In this document: positions 17,562 through 25,868 of the stretch, piece by piece
How the letters are laid out: every line of letters begins with the position of its first letter
Numbering within the stretch: position 1 is the stretch's first letter
Assembly (NCBI RefSeq): GCF_042684865.1
Contig: NZ_JBHUML010000006.1
Span: 62,001 to 126,000, forward strand
Source of the DNA: Salibacterium lacus
GTDB lineage: Bacteria; Bacillota; Bacilli; Bacillales; Marinococcaceae
Length of the DNA: 64,000 bases
Reading direction: 5' to 3'
Made by a program: the position numbers and the translations under genes
Notes under the pieces: model-generated
Seen by the model: only the letters and a program-made list of their open reading frames with translations
What the model was told of the DNA's origin: nothing
Databases searched by the model: none

Positions 17562-18566
17562 TTAGTTTTCTCTTGCAACAGGCCAGTCGTCTTCCGTCCA
17601 CGCCAGTTCACGTATCTGCATGCGGGCTGTGCCATTATCATCTCCATCATAGTAGTGGTGAATCAAATAATACGTATCGTTCTCTTCGTCATAGTACACA
17701 TCCTGTCCCCCGGGTCCAATTTGGTTACCTTCCGTGTCTAGGATGACTGTGCCGCCGTTTTGAACATCTCCTTCTCCTTTCAGAGGAACACCTTCCTTAT
17801 CTTCATACGGACCTGTTATCGATTCCGAACGCCCTACGGCAATCTTGTAGGTGCTGTCTGTTCCGGAGCAGCATGTATCCCAGGACGTAAAGAGATAGTA
17901 GTAACCATTTCGTTCAATAATATTTGGTGCTTCCACAGCGTTTGTATCCGTATTGCGATCCTGTATCGAGTATCTATCTCCTTCAAGAGTCTTCATGTCA
18001 TCATTTAGTTTCTGCAGCTTGATTCCGTCCCAGTGGGAACCAAATGTTAACCACCACTGTCCATCGGCATCCTGAACAGGGGAACCATCAATCGCATTAA
18101 AGTCATCCTCATCCGGAGTTGTCTCTACGACGATACCATGATCCTCCCAGCTGTCTACATTCTCCGGGGTGTCCGTACTTGTAACTCCGATCGCAGATTT
18201 GTTGGTTCCGAATTGAGAAGCCGCGTAGTACAGGTAGAGCGTGCCATTTTTTTTCGTCACGGCCGGGGCCCAAAGGTGACCAGGCGCCGAATCTTCGTCC
18301 CAGTCATAATTCATCACCCAATCCGGTACAGCAATTTCATCCATAGACTCCCAATCACCAGCTAACGTATCCTCGGACTTTCGAACATAAATACCACCGG
18401 GGCTTTCCGCACTACGAGCAATTCCAGTAGAAAAAGCGTAGTACGTTCCCTCATGTTCAATAAGTGCCGGGTCATGCGTGGGGTCATCCTCGAGGACATT
18501 TCCTTGGTTATCTGTTTCATAATTCCCAATATCTCCTGTCATATCAAGCTTGGTTGCTGAAACGCT
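17562..18566 (-). CDS. alternative 3' exon A: GH43 endo-arabinanase domain
   Basis: A 334-residue open frame beginning at the predicted splice site (AAT|AGC GTT TCA). It is a full glycoside hydrolase family 43 five-blade propeller of the arabinan endo-1,5-alpha-L-arabinosidase kind. The three acidic residues are present: Asp32 in THDPAL (base), Asp160 in NAIDGSP (pKa modulator) and Glu212 in AVEAP (acid). SHWDGI and GPGGQDV blocks are also typical. It has no signal peptide and no ribosome site before the first ATG (18542), so alone it could not reach its extracellular substrate. Fused to the S-layer protein it would be a wall-anchored arabinanase, which fits the galacturonate genes at 33-38 kb. 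Confidence 0.8.
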   Translation of the reverse strand, partial: SVSATKLDMTGDIGNYETDNQGNVLEDDPTHDPALIEHEGTYYAFSTGIARSAESPGGIYVRKSEDTLAGDWESMDEIAVPDWVMNYDWDEDSAPGHLWAPAVTKKNGTLYLYYAASQFGTNKSAIGVTSTDTPENVDSWEDHGIVVETTPDEDDFNAIDGSPVQDADGQWWLTFGSHWDGIKLQKLNDDMKTLEGDRYSIQDRNTDTNAVEAPNIIERNGYYYLFTSWDTCCSGTDSTYKIAVGRSESITGPYEDKEGVPLKGEGDVQNGGTVILDTEGNQIGPGGQDVYYDEENDTYYLIHHYYDGDDNGTARMQIRELAWTEDDWPVAREN

Positions 18567-18646
18567 ATTCTCGCCTTATACCTTTAATACAAAGGATTTC
18601 GATCGAGCCTTCACCATGCAGGCGGCTTTCACCGCACACAGCGATC
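18567..18646 (-). ncRNA. domains V-VI of the full intron (copy 1)
   Basis: Domain V is 18611-18644. Domain VI: CTCG pairs CGAG, CCTTT pairs AAAGG, bulged-A segment ATAAG; intron end GAGAAT at 18567. This copy lacks the TTTAACC block of copies 2-4 and is the only one preceded by recognisable upstream intron domains. Confidence 0.75.
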
Positions 18647-18773
18647 CATCAATGATAGCGCTTACGATTTTCATCATTTGAAAAAATCAGAAAAATAATA
18701 AAACATTTTATGACATCCCTACATGTGAACAAATTAATGAATAATATATTATCTTGTTCATACAAGTTTGTGT

Positions 18774-18805
18774 AAAAAGAACCGGCCATTTCTAAAATGG
18801 CCGGT
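18774..18805 (-). terminator. terminator-like hairpin inside the intron
   Basis: ACCGGCCATTTTAGAAATGGCCGGT (11-bp stem) followed by TCTTTTT on the minus strand. It lies between the domain IV hairpin and domain V, so it could stop transcripts before the first 3' splice site. Confidence 0.7.
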
Positions 18806-19360
18806 ATTCAATTACAGGGAAATAAATCGTAAGAAAAATCACTGACTGGGTTCCTTCGCTTCGGCTGGTTTTCTCCTCTTGCCTTGTTACCAAGGCAATG
18901 CAAACGGCCAGCCATCATCACTACTACAAGCCCGCTGCCACTTCATAGGCATCATGGATGCTGCCTCATCTCTTCCTATAAAGCTTCAAACGTTCCGTTC
19001 TGTCTATCCCTTTGTTTGATGACCGTAGGCCCCCACTTTTCAAGAAAGAGAAAGACTGGTGTAACAGCCTTAATTGTTCCAATCGCCGCCGTATCCTTAC
19101 AGATACAGGGATGAATACCAACCTGCTAGCATTCTATCCTGGTATGCACTACCTCTCCTTGGATCATCATGGGTTCACGTCATTAGCCATAGCCATCTTT
19201 GAAGGAGCCCCGCCTCTCTTTGCGAGAGTACGTCTTCACCTGACTTCACCCTTTCTGCCACGGCAGGGCATCATCGGATGCAGGAGGATCAGGCACCTGC
19301 GATTGTAGGCTGTTTCGGAGGAAAAGGACTTTCACCTTTTATATCAACAGAAAAGTTAAA

Positions 19361-19399
19361 GAAAAACCCCGAGGAGTGCGGAGCACTTATCACTCGGGG
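19361..19399 (-). terminator. terminator after the S-layer gene, inside the intron
   Basis: CCCCGAG pairs with CTCGGGG, with an inner AGTGC/GCACT, followed by GTTTTTCTTT. It lies 58 bases past the S-layer stop codon. Transcripts ending here encode only the unspliced S-layer protein. Confidence 0.75.
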
Positions 19400-19456
19400 A
19401 GGTTTCTTTCCTTTTTTCACTAGATTGCTAGCTTATAAAGGAACGTTTCGTTTTGA

Positions 19457-22400
19457 TTAGTTAGCAGATTCATCAACAGTCCATTCACTAGCCGTAGCAT
19501 CCCAAGTTGCTACAAAGTCTGTCTCGTTGCCTGCCATATCAATAACAGTGAAGTTTACTTCATCGTTGTCACTAACAGCAGTATCAATTTCAACAGTGGC
19601 ATTTTCATTACCTGAACTAAATGAAGATGCTAAGCTTGCATTACCTGAGTCGGAGGTAAAGTTATTTACATTATCAATAGCTTCGGAAGATTCAAATGCA
19701 ATAGCTTGATCACCCGATGTACTTTGATCCACAGTTGTTATTTCAGGATTTGTTCCATCTACTTCAACATCAACTTCTCCGACTTTCACATCATCAACAG
19801 TCACATCAAATGTGTAAGTGCCATCTTCAACATTTTCAAAATTTACATTTGAGAATGTAATACCTGTAGCATCTCCACCTGAGAAAGTCACAGGGCTTTG
19901 GCTAGATGGTGTTGGAATTGTTCCACTTTGTTCTTCAATTGCTACAGCAAAATCACCATCAATGTTGTTATTATTTTCATCAGCAAGACCACTGATATCA
20001 ACTGTAACATCATTGGCTGACGGTGTAACAACTTCGTTGCTATTTAGAGTAACACTTGATGCTTGACTTACTCCACCTGCAACAATATCGAAGTTAACAG
20101 TTGCTGTTTGAGTAACATCACCTGCGGAAAGCTGATAAGTTACGCTCTGACCAGTGTCACCTGTAGAACCATTAAGCTCGCCATCTGAATTTGCTGCTCC
20201 AGAATCAACTGCTACGGATACATCACTAATATTGTTTTCTTCAAGAACTGATTCAGCAAAAGTGATAACATTAGTGTCTTCTGTTACTTCTTGCGTACCC
20301 ATGCCGTCAAGCTGATTAAATGCAGCATCTACAGTGTCTTGATTAACTTCTCCTTGGTACTCATTACTGAAGTCTTCATCCTCAACACCAGCAAAATCAA
20401 CATCGTTATCTTCAACGTTCACGTTTGTAGCATCAAGATCTCCAACTGTACCATCCAATGTCACGCTACCAGAGCCATCAATTGTTGTGCTTGAAGCAAA
20501 TTCAACATTGGAGAAAGATGCTGAACCATCCACAGTAACATTACCATTGATTGTGGTATTGAATTCAGAATCGCTACCTTTAACTGTTAGATTTCCATTA
20601 ATAGTGTTTTCTTCAGAAGTGAAGTCATCGCCATTAACTGTAAGATCGTTCATGACAGTGTGACGGATTGTTACGTTGTCAGCTTCAACAGTAACGTTTT
20701 GTACTTCATTTTCGTTACCTTCGACTACCAGTCCATCAAACGCTGCGCTTGCTGGAATTGTGAGGTTTGCAGAAGCATTGTCTTCATTAAGTGATAGTGC
20801 GGAAACTCCACTAATGTCGTCATTATCATTGAATGAGAATTGAATGTCAGAACCATCAATGACTCCTTGATTATTATAAAGGAAACTAGCCACTGAAGAA
20901 CTCATATCTCCATCTGCTCTTGAGTATTCTACAAAGTTGCCTTCATCATCTTCTACTTCAACAACTACATCAGAAGAATCGCTCCAGCTACCAGGGTTAA
21001 TATAAGTTACTTCACCGTCAGTTTCAACGTCTCCGCCACCTGTTTCAGTGTCATCTTCACCAGTGATAACGAATGCATCAGCGAAGGAGCTGTTGTCGGA
21101 TGGTTTAGCAACTGTGATGGAGTCACCATCTTCAATATCCCGAAGGTTTTCTACGGAGTAGTCGTCTGCATCGTTATCGGATGCGTCATATACTGCGCCG
21201 TCATTAGCAAGTTCAAATGTCTCTCCACTGTCGAGAGTAACTTCGTTATCACTAACGCTTACGCCACCTTCTTGAACAGTGCCTGTTTCGATACGAGCAC
21301 CAAGATCATTGAAGCCAGTGATAAGGTCATTGGCATCGTTCACTTCGATTTCAACAACGTCGCCTTCACTTACGTTGGAGTCAACGTCGTTTACGTCGTA
21401 GCTAACTTCTTCGCCATTAACCAAAACGTCGGCACGTACAACATCACCATCGGAAGTTTGGATGTCCTTGATGACAGCTGTGTACTCTTCACCATCACTG
21501 ATAACATCTTCATACGTTACGAGATGTGTCGCACGGTCGTCTTCATCGGAGTAAACAGCAGCTGAATCGGCACTAACATCAACGCCGTTTTCTTTAAGGT
21601 CACCCCATGTTGTGATGCTTACATCATCTTCGTCCGGATCAGTATATTCTTCATCTGCATCCGATACGTCGTAAACCAATGTGTCATCTTCAAGGAGATT
21701 GCCGTTTGCGTAGTCGGAATCTTCATCAATTTCTTCTTCAAGTGTTTCTACATTGTCGAAGAATTCTAGATTCTGTACATTGCCGTTTTCATCTTCGCCA
21801 ACATTAATAAGATTATTGGTGTAGTCGGAGCTACCGATATCACTTACGTAGGCGGAAAGCGGTGTGATGGCTTCATCATTAATGATATTTCCATCGCCAT
21901 CAAGAGCGACAAGGAACGTGTCTTCGCTAATTGGACCTGAATTTTGATCAATCAATGATGGATTATCAGCACTTCCAGTAGCAAGTGCAAATTCATCAAT
22001 TTCTGTTTCTGTTTCAGGATAGTTTTCGTCTGTTTCATAGACTACTTCGCCATCGCTGGTTTGAACAGTGATTTCTTCCAAGGAGTCAGGTGCAAATTCA
22101 TAAAGGTAGGAATTGCCTTCCGCATTAACACCTTCGAGTTCAACCATGTCGTCGCCACTGCTGCTTACGTATGAAGTTGGCTGTCCTTGCAGGTAGAAAG
22201 CGTCATAACTCTGTTCAACATCTTCAACGTCACCTGTAACGTATACAAGGTCACCTTTGAAGTTAGTGTAAAGTGTTACTTCGCCAGCAGCTTGCAGTTC
22301 TTCAGCTGCATCTTCATCGAGATTAGCGAATTCGCCTTCGTCGTCAAGATACTGAACGTTGCCAATTGCATCGTTTTCGTAACTGTAGTTGGTGCCATCT

Positions 22401-24052
22401 ACATCAAAGGAATCATCAAAGATGCTGTCAATTTCACCGGTCATGGTGTTTGTGCTGACTACTGCAAAGCCGTCACCATCGTAGGCGTCTTCGTTAAAGT
22501 AAACAACATCGCCTTCCTGCACGTCTTCAGCAGCAATCTGCTGTCCGTCTTTAACAACTCTGTAGTCTTCAAGATCCAGTTCATTGTTGTCTTTACCAAT
22601 AACAAGGCTGCCGTCAACAGATTCCGTGAGGATAGGATCTTCATTGAAGTTATACGCATAAACGCGCTCAACATCACCATTGTCATTAAAGATGACTTTG
22701 GAGTAGTCATACTCTTCATTAACAAGGCCTTCTTCTTCCACTTCATCTGTGCCTTCAGCAACGATTTCATCATCGGAACCGTCGTTAACAATGAATGTTA
22801 CATCGTCAGCGAGGTCGTGAGCGTCGCCGCCGTCAACGGTTTCGATTTCATCGTTGGCAGTTACTTCGATAGCAGTGTTCACGGTATCTTCATGTTGAAT
22901 CAGTTCATAATTGGTGAGGTTATTGTCGCCATCATACCAAACACTGATTTCATGACCAAGCGCCTGCTGGAAGTTGAAGTCGCTGTCTTCCGGAACATCA
23001 AGCGTAACGGATGTTTCGTCGCCGTCTCCGTTATCTTCATTGTAGGTAACCGTAAATTCACGATCATCGTCGTTAACAGATGTAACGCGTGCGTTGTCGT
23101 CATCGTTAAGGAACGAATCACGAGTGAACGTTGTTTCGAGGTCGCCGACTTGAATGTCGTGCTGGACGCCTTCTGGGATTTCATCCGGCGCGTTGTCGCT
23201 TGTGTCGTCATAAAGTGTAACTTCTGCGGAAAGGCCATCCGGAGCTAGTCTTACACTTTCAACACCTTTACGCTCGCCACTGTCGCTTTCAGCGATACGG
23301 ACATCAGAAGCGTCGATGTCTTCACGGTACGGTCTAGTAAATTCAACAGAAAGTACGTGGCCGTCACCGGTAAGAGTACTTACGTTTGCAATTTCAAGCG
23401 GCTCCTGTACTTCAAGGGCACGATCAAGGAAAGTTGCAAACTGTGCACGGTTAACCGTTTCTTTCGGATTAAACATGTTGTTCTCAGTGGACGTGATGTC
23501 GTAGTCCGCAAGAATCTGAATGTTTTCCTGGTGGCTTGCGTTTGCTTCATCAAGGTCAGCAACGTTTGCGTCGCTGTCTTCTTTCGGTTCAAGGTTGAAC
23601 GCACGGACAAGGATGGTAGCCATCTGTTCGCGTGACAGTTCCATGCCCGGAGCAAACATTGTGCCGTCTTCGCGGCCTGTGATGTACCCTGCTTCAGTTA
23701 CTGCTTCGGCAACCGGAGTAAAGTAACTGTCGTCGTTCAGGTCATCGTAGCTGGATTCAGCGTTTTCGTTTGTTTCAAGGTCAAACGCTTTAACCAGAAG
23801 GGAAGCAACCTGACCGCGGTTGATTTCCTCTCCCGGGCCGTATGTACCATCTGGGTACCCGTTGATGATACCTTCGTCAGCTAGACGCTGAATAGACTCC
23901 GAGGCCCAGTAATCGTTGGATACATCACTGAAAGATTCAGCTGCATCCGCTTGCTGTACATCCGCAGGTACCGCTGCTGCTGCAGACGCTACGACTGCTG
24001 CAGATACGGAAGATGCTAGAAATCTGCGGTAAGACTTAGGTTGATAAGCCAT
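19457..24052 (-). CDS. S-layer protein with three N-terminal SLH domains (proposed 5' exon)
   Basis: A 1531-residue, very acidic, Lys-poor protein: signal peptide (residues 1-~38, AAVPADVQQADAA), three SLH repeats (about 40-215), then a long beta-rich body with SLAP-like and Ig-like repeats and a C-terminal Ig-like domain ending DESAN. The ATG at 24052 follows AAGGAGGAAAT; a longer frame to 24136 has no ribosome site. It has a consensus promoter and a ~180-nt leader, as expected for an abundant S-layer protein. The last codons (AAT CTG CTA across GAA TCT GCT AAC) can pair with the intron loop at 19128-19119. Unspliced mRNA stops after Asn; spliced mRNA would read on into a cassette as Asn-Ser. 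Confidence 0.9.
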   Translation of the reverse strand: MAYQPKSYRRFLASSVSAAVVASAAAAVPADVQQADAAESFSDVSNDYWASESIQRLADEGIINGYPDGTYGPGEEINRGQVASLLVKAFDLETNENAESSYDDLNDDSYFTPVAEAVTEAGYITGREDGTMFAPGMELSREQMATILVRAFNLEPKEDSDANVADLDEANASHQENIQILADYDITSTENNMFNPKETVNRAQFATFLDRALEVQEPLEIANVSTLTGDGHVLSVEFTRPYREDIDASDVRIAESDSGERKGVESVRLAPDGLSAEVTLYDDTSDNAPDEIPEGVQHDIQVGDLETTFTRDSFLNDDDNARVTSVNDDDREFTVTYNEDNGDGDETSVTLDVPEDSDFNFQQALGHEISVWYDGDNNLTNYELIQHEDTVNTAIEVTANDEIETVDGGDAHDLADDVTFIVNDGSDDEIVAEGTDEVEEEGLVNEEYDYSKVIFNDNGDVERVYAYNFNEDPILTESVDGSLVIGKDNNELDLEDYRVVKDGQQIAAEDVQEGDVVYFNEDAYDGDGFAVVSTNTMTGEIDSIFDDSFDVDGTNYSYENDAIGNVQYLDDEGEFANLDEDAAEELQAAGEVTLYTNFKGDLVYVTGDVEDVEQSYDAFYLQGQPTSYVSSSGDDMVELEGVNAEGNSYLYEFAPDSLEEITVQTSDGEVVYETDENYPETETEIDEFALATGSADNPSLIDQNSGPISEDTFLVALDGDGNIINDEAITPLSAYVSDIGSSDYTNNLINVGEDENGNVQNLEFFDNVETLEEEIDEDSDYANGNLLEDDTLVYDVSDADEEYTDPDEDDVSITTWGDLKENGVDVSADSAAVYSDEDDRATHLVTYEDVISDGEEYTAVIKDIQTSDGDVVRADVLVNGEEVSYDVNDVDSNVSEGDVVEIEVNDANDLITGFNDLGARIETGTVQEGGVSVSDNEVTLDSGETFELANDGAVYDASDNDADDYSVENLRDIEDGDSITVAKPSDNSSFADAFVITGEDDTETGGGDVETDGEVTYINPGSWSDSSDVVVEVEDDEGNFVEYSRADGDMSSSVASFLYNNQGVIDGSDIQFSFNDNDDISGVSALSLNEDNASANLTIPASAAFDGLVVEGNENEVQNVTVEADNVTIRHTVMNDLTVNGDDFTSEENTINGNLTVKGSDSEFNTTINGNVTVDGSASFSNVEFASSTTIDGSGSVTLDGTVGDLDATNVNVEDNDVDFAGVEDEDFSNEYQGEVNQDTVDAAFNQLDGMGTQEVTEDTNVITFAESVLEENNISDVSVAVDSGAANSDGELNGSTGDTGQSVTYQLSAGDVTQTATVNFDIVAGGVSQASSVTLNSNEVVTPSANDVTVDISGLADENNNNIDGDFAVAIEEQSGTIPTPSSQSPVTFSGGDATGITFSNVNFENVEDGTYTFDVTVDDVKVGEVDVEVDGTNPEITTVDQSTSGDQAIAFESSEAIDNVNNFTSDSGNASLASSFSSGNENATVEIDTAVSDNDEVNFTVIDMAGNETDFVATWDATASEWTVDESAN

Positions 24053-24240
24053 ATGCAATATTTCCTCCTTTTGTATGAAGTACTCTATCTCAGTTTTGAT
24101 AGAATACTTGTTTCTAACTTTCAGAGACGATCGCACGTCATCTGGTTCCTCGACGATCTATCATCGGGTCATCGGAATCATCGATGAAAGCGCCTCCGTC
24201 CGTTAGGGATTCATAAATTTGCTAAAAAACTGCAAGATTT

Positions 24241-24269
24241 ATTATACGTACCAATTCGCAGGCTGTCAA
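24241..24269 (-). promoter_or_regulatory. consensus promoter of the S-layer gene
   Basis: TTGACA (24264-24269), 17 bases, TATAAT (24241-24246): a perfect vegetative promoter. The leader to the ATG is about 180 nt and contains CGATGAT/ATGATAGATCG-type inverted segments that could fold. Confidence 0.85.
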
Positions 24270-24544
24270 TTCGTAGGTGACCATTTCCTGCACGTGGAAG
24301 TATAATGTGCCGCGTCTGTTAATCTACTTCATTTTATGACGCTATCTACAAGAATTCTACAACAATTTCCTCCAAAAGGCTACCCTGTAATATTGTTTGT
24401 AATCTCATTTTAATAGAATTGGGAGTTTCGGGCATTTATTTTAGACCCACTTACCATCTGCTGACGTTTTTCTTCCATTATAAACCATGATTTTTACAAG
24501 CGCATCACGAAAACATTTCTGCATTGTTAAAAAAAGCGTAATAA
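24270..24544. other. intergenic DNA upstream of the S-layer promoter
   Basis: AT-rich; nothing recognised beyond the promoter at 24241-24269 and the terminator at 24545-24576. Confidence 0.5.
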
Positions 24545-24576
24545 AACCGGCCCTCGTATGTGTACGCGGACCGGTT
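24545..24576 (-). terminator. terminator of the DUF6612 lipoprotein gene
   Basis: AACCGGTCCGC pairs with G.GGGCCGGTT on the minus strand and is followed by TTATT; it begins five bases beyond the stop codon. Confidence 0.75.
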
Positions 24577-24581
24577 CTTTG

Positions 24582-25427
24582 TTATGCAGGATCGGAAGAA
24601 GAACCGGACCCGTTTTCGGATTCCTGTTCCTCCATCTGCTGCTGTTCGATTTCTTTTACTTTCTGCTGGATGAATTCTTCGAGATTGCCTTCTACATTAT
24701 TATGGTCTTCATACCGGACGTTCGTTTGTTCATTAAAGGAGCGCAGTTCACCGCCGAGTTCGACCGTGAACGTAAAGCTCGTATCATAGCCGTTCAGCCG
24801 TCTTGTTTCCTTATCTATGAACGCGGTCATTTCAATCCCGTCGAGTGTCATGCCGTTCAGCTGTTCTTCACTTAACCCGCCCTCCGGCATCACACCAAGG
24901 GAGCTTAGTTTCTTCTCGGCGAGTGCTTTATGCCGTTCATCGGTTCCTTTAAAGGACACTTCATAATAATCCGGTGTGTCCTCGACATCTGTCACTTCTT
25001 TCATTAGAAACTCGTTTTCAAATTCAAGAAAGAATTGGAGGTCTTCGTTCGGGCGGAGCATGGACTGAATCTGCGGTGTGTTTGTCTCGGACTCTTCCCA
25101 TTCGCCGTTCTGGCGTGTCTGAATGTTTTCCCCATCGACCCGGACGTCCAGTTCGACCGGTGTCTCAAGCTCCACGAGGTTCATGTTGGATTCCATATAC
25201 CCCTTTACCGGGTCCCCGTAACGAAGCGCCCCTCTTGTAAATGTGCTGATTCCTTCTTCTTCCGCGTTCAGCGTGTTGGATTCGGTGAAATAGACGCTGT
25301 CGAGATTCTGCATCGTCTCCATCGCATCGCCGTACACTTCTTCCGGCAGTTCCCGTTCGCCGCATGCACTTAATAGAAGGAGAACGGAGCCTGCTGCCAC
25401 GCCGGCGGTTTTTTTCCATTTCTTCAT
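24582..25427 (-). CDS. DUF6612-type lipoprotein
   Basis: A 281-residue protein with a basic start, hydrophobic stretch and lipobox LLLSAC (Cys near residue 22), so it is a membrane-anchored lipoprotein. The body alternates beta strands typical of the LolA/LppX-like fold seen in DUF6612 proteins: M-x-x-LDSVYF near residue 40, NGEW...TN near 110, G-Y-D-T-x-F-T near 215. The C-terminal ~40 residues form a Glu/Gln-rich helix. AGGAGAC precedes the ATG. The family may carry lipophilic ligands or watch the envelope; the role here is unknown. A similar domain is fused to SLH repeats in the protein at 45405-47063. Confidence 0.75.
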   Translation of the reverse strand: MKKWKKTAGVAAGSVLLLLSACGERELPEEVYGDAMETMQNLDSVYFTESNTLNAEEEGISTFTRGALRYGDPVKGYMESNMNLVELETPVELDVRVDGENIQTRQNGEWEESETNTPQIQSMLRPNEDLQFFLEFENEFLMKEVTDVEDTPDYYEVSFKGTDERHKALAEKKLSSLGVMPEGGLSEEQLNGMTLDGIEMTAFIDKETRRLNGYDTSFTFTVELGGELRSFNEQTNVRYEDHNNVEGNLEEFIQQKVKEIEQQQMEEQESENGSGSSSDPA

Positions 25428-25868
25428 ATGTACTGTCTCCTGTTATTCGTTAATGATGTGCTTCTTTGTTCATTTTACAGCGGGTGCGTGCAAAAGGCAA
25501 AGCCCATTCCTGATGTAGGACTTTGGACCTTAAGGTATTAAAAAGTTGCAGAAAATCATGTGAAAATGTTGTGACAAAACCATTTCTATTACAACAATGT
25601 TACAACACCATGTCTAATCAATATCGCCTGTTATAAGGGGGTTTTCATTGGTTTTTAGTTTTGTCCAGGAAAAAGAGAGGGGCTTTGAATGGCGGTTTTG
25701 TGGTTATTTTGTATCATCATGACTTTTAGTTGTTATTGAACTGTAAACTCAAGACGACCTTTTACATGCTAGACTATGAATTGTGTTTTCAAGACAGACC
25801 ACGACATCCAAACCGAAACACTACATAAAAACCTATAAAATTTATACATAATGAGAGGGGTGGCCATT
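25428..25868. other. divergent intergenic region upstream of two exported-protein genes
   Basis: AT-rich DNA with TTACAACA repeats (around 25589-25605). No open frame with a ribosome site. Promoters for both flanking genes are expected here but none is close enough to consensus to call. Confidence 0.4.

Larger units (their letters stand above)
18567..19459 (-). ncRNA. ORF-less group II intron downstream of the S-layer gene
   Basis: About 890 nt between the last codons of the S-layer gene and cassette A. Features seen on the minus strand: AAAAGGTGAAAGTCCTTTT and AAACAGCC (domain I-type segments, 19345-19300), a hairpin GAATGC/GTATTC whose loop TAGCAGGTTG (19128-19119) can pair with AATCTGCTA at the S-layer gene end (EBS1/IBS1), GGCAGCGGGCTTGTAGTAGTGATG (domain III type, around 18935-18912), a GGCTGG/CCAGCC hairpin in place of a reverse transcriptase (18913-18863), and domains V-VI at 18567-18644. 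The GUGYG start is not found at the junction; GTGCT occurs at 19386. The exact 5' end is inferred. Confidence 0.7.

Noticed and set aside
8306..18646. The repeated GGCGGCTTTCACCGC hairpins as riboswitches or integron attC sites
   Set aside because: They fold as a 34-nt domain V with GAAA loop and are followed by a domain VI stem with a bulged A; no integrase is present, and position before in-frame exons fits intron ends better than riboswitches, which would precede ribosome sites.
22187..23248. A 353-residue plus-strand frame opposite the S-layer gene
   Set aside because: It is an antisense shadow of a biased acidic gene (GAN/GAT-rich codons read backwards), without a ribosome site.
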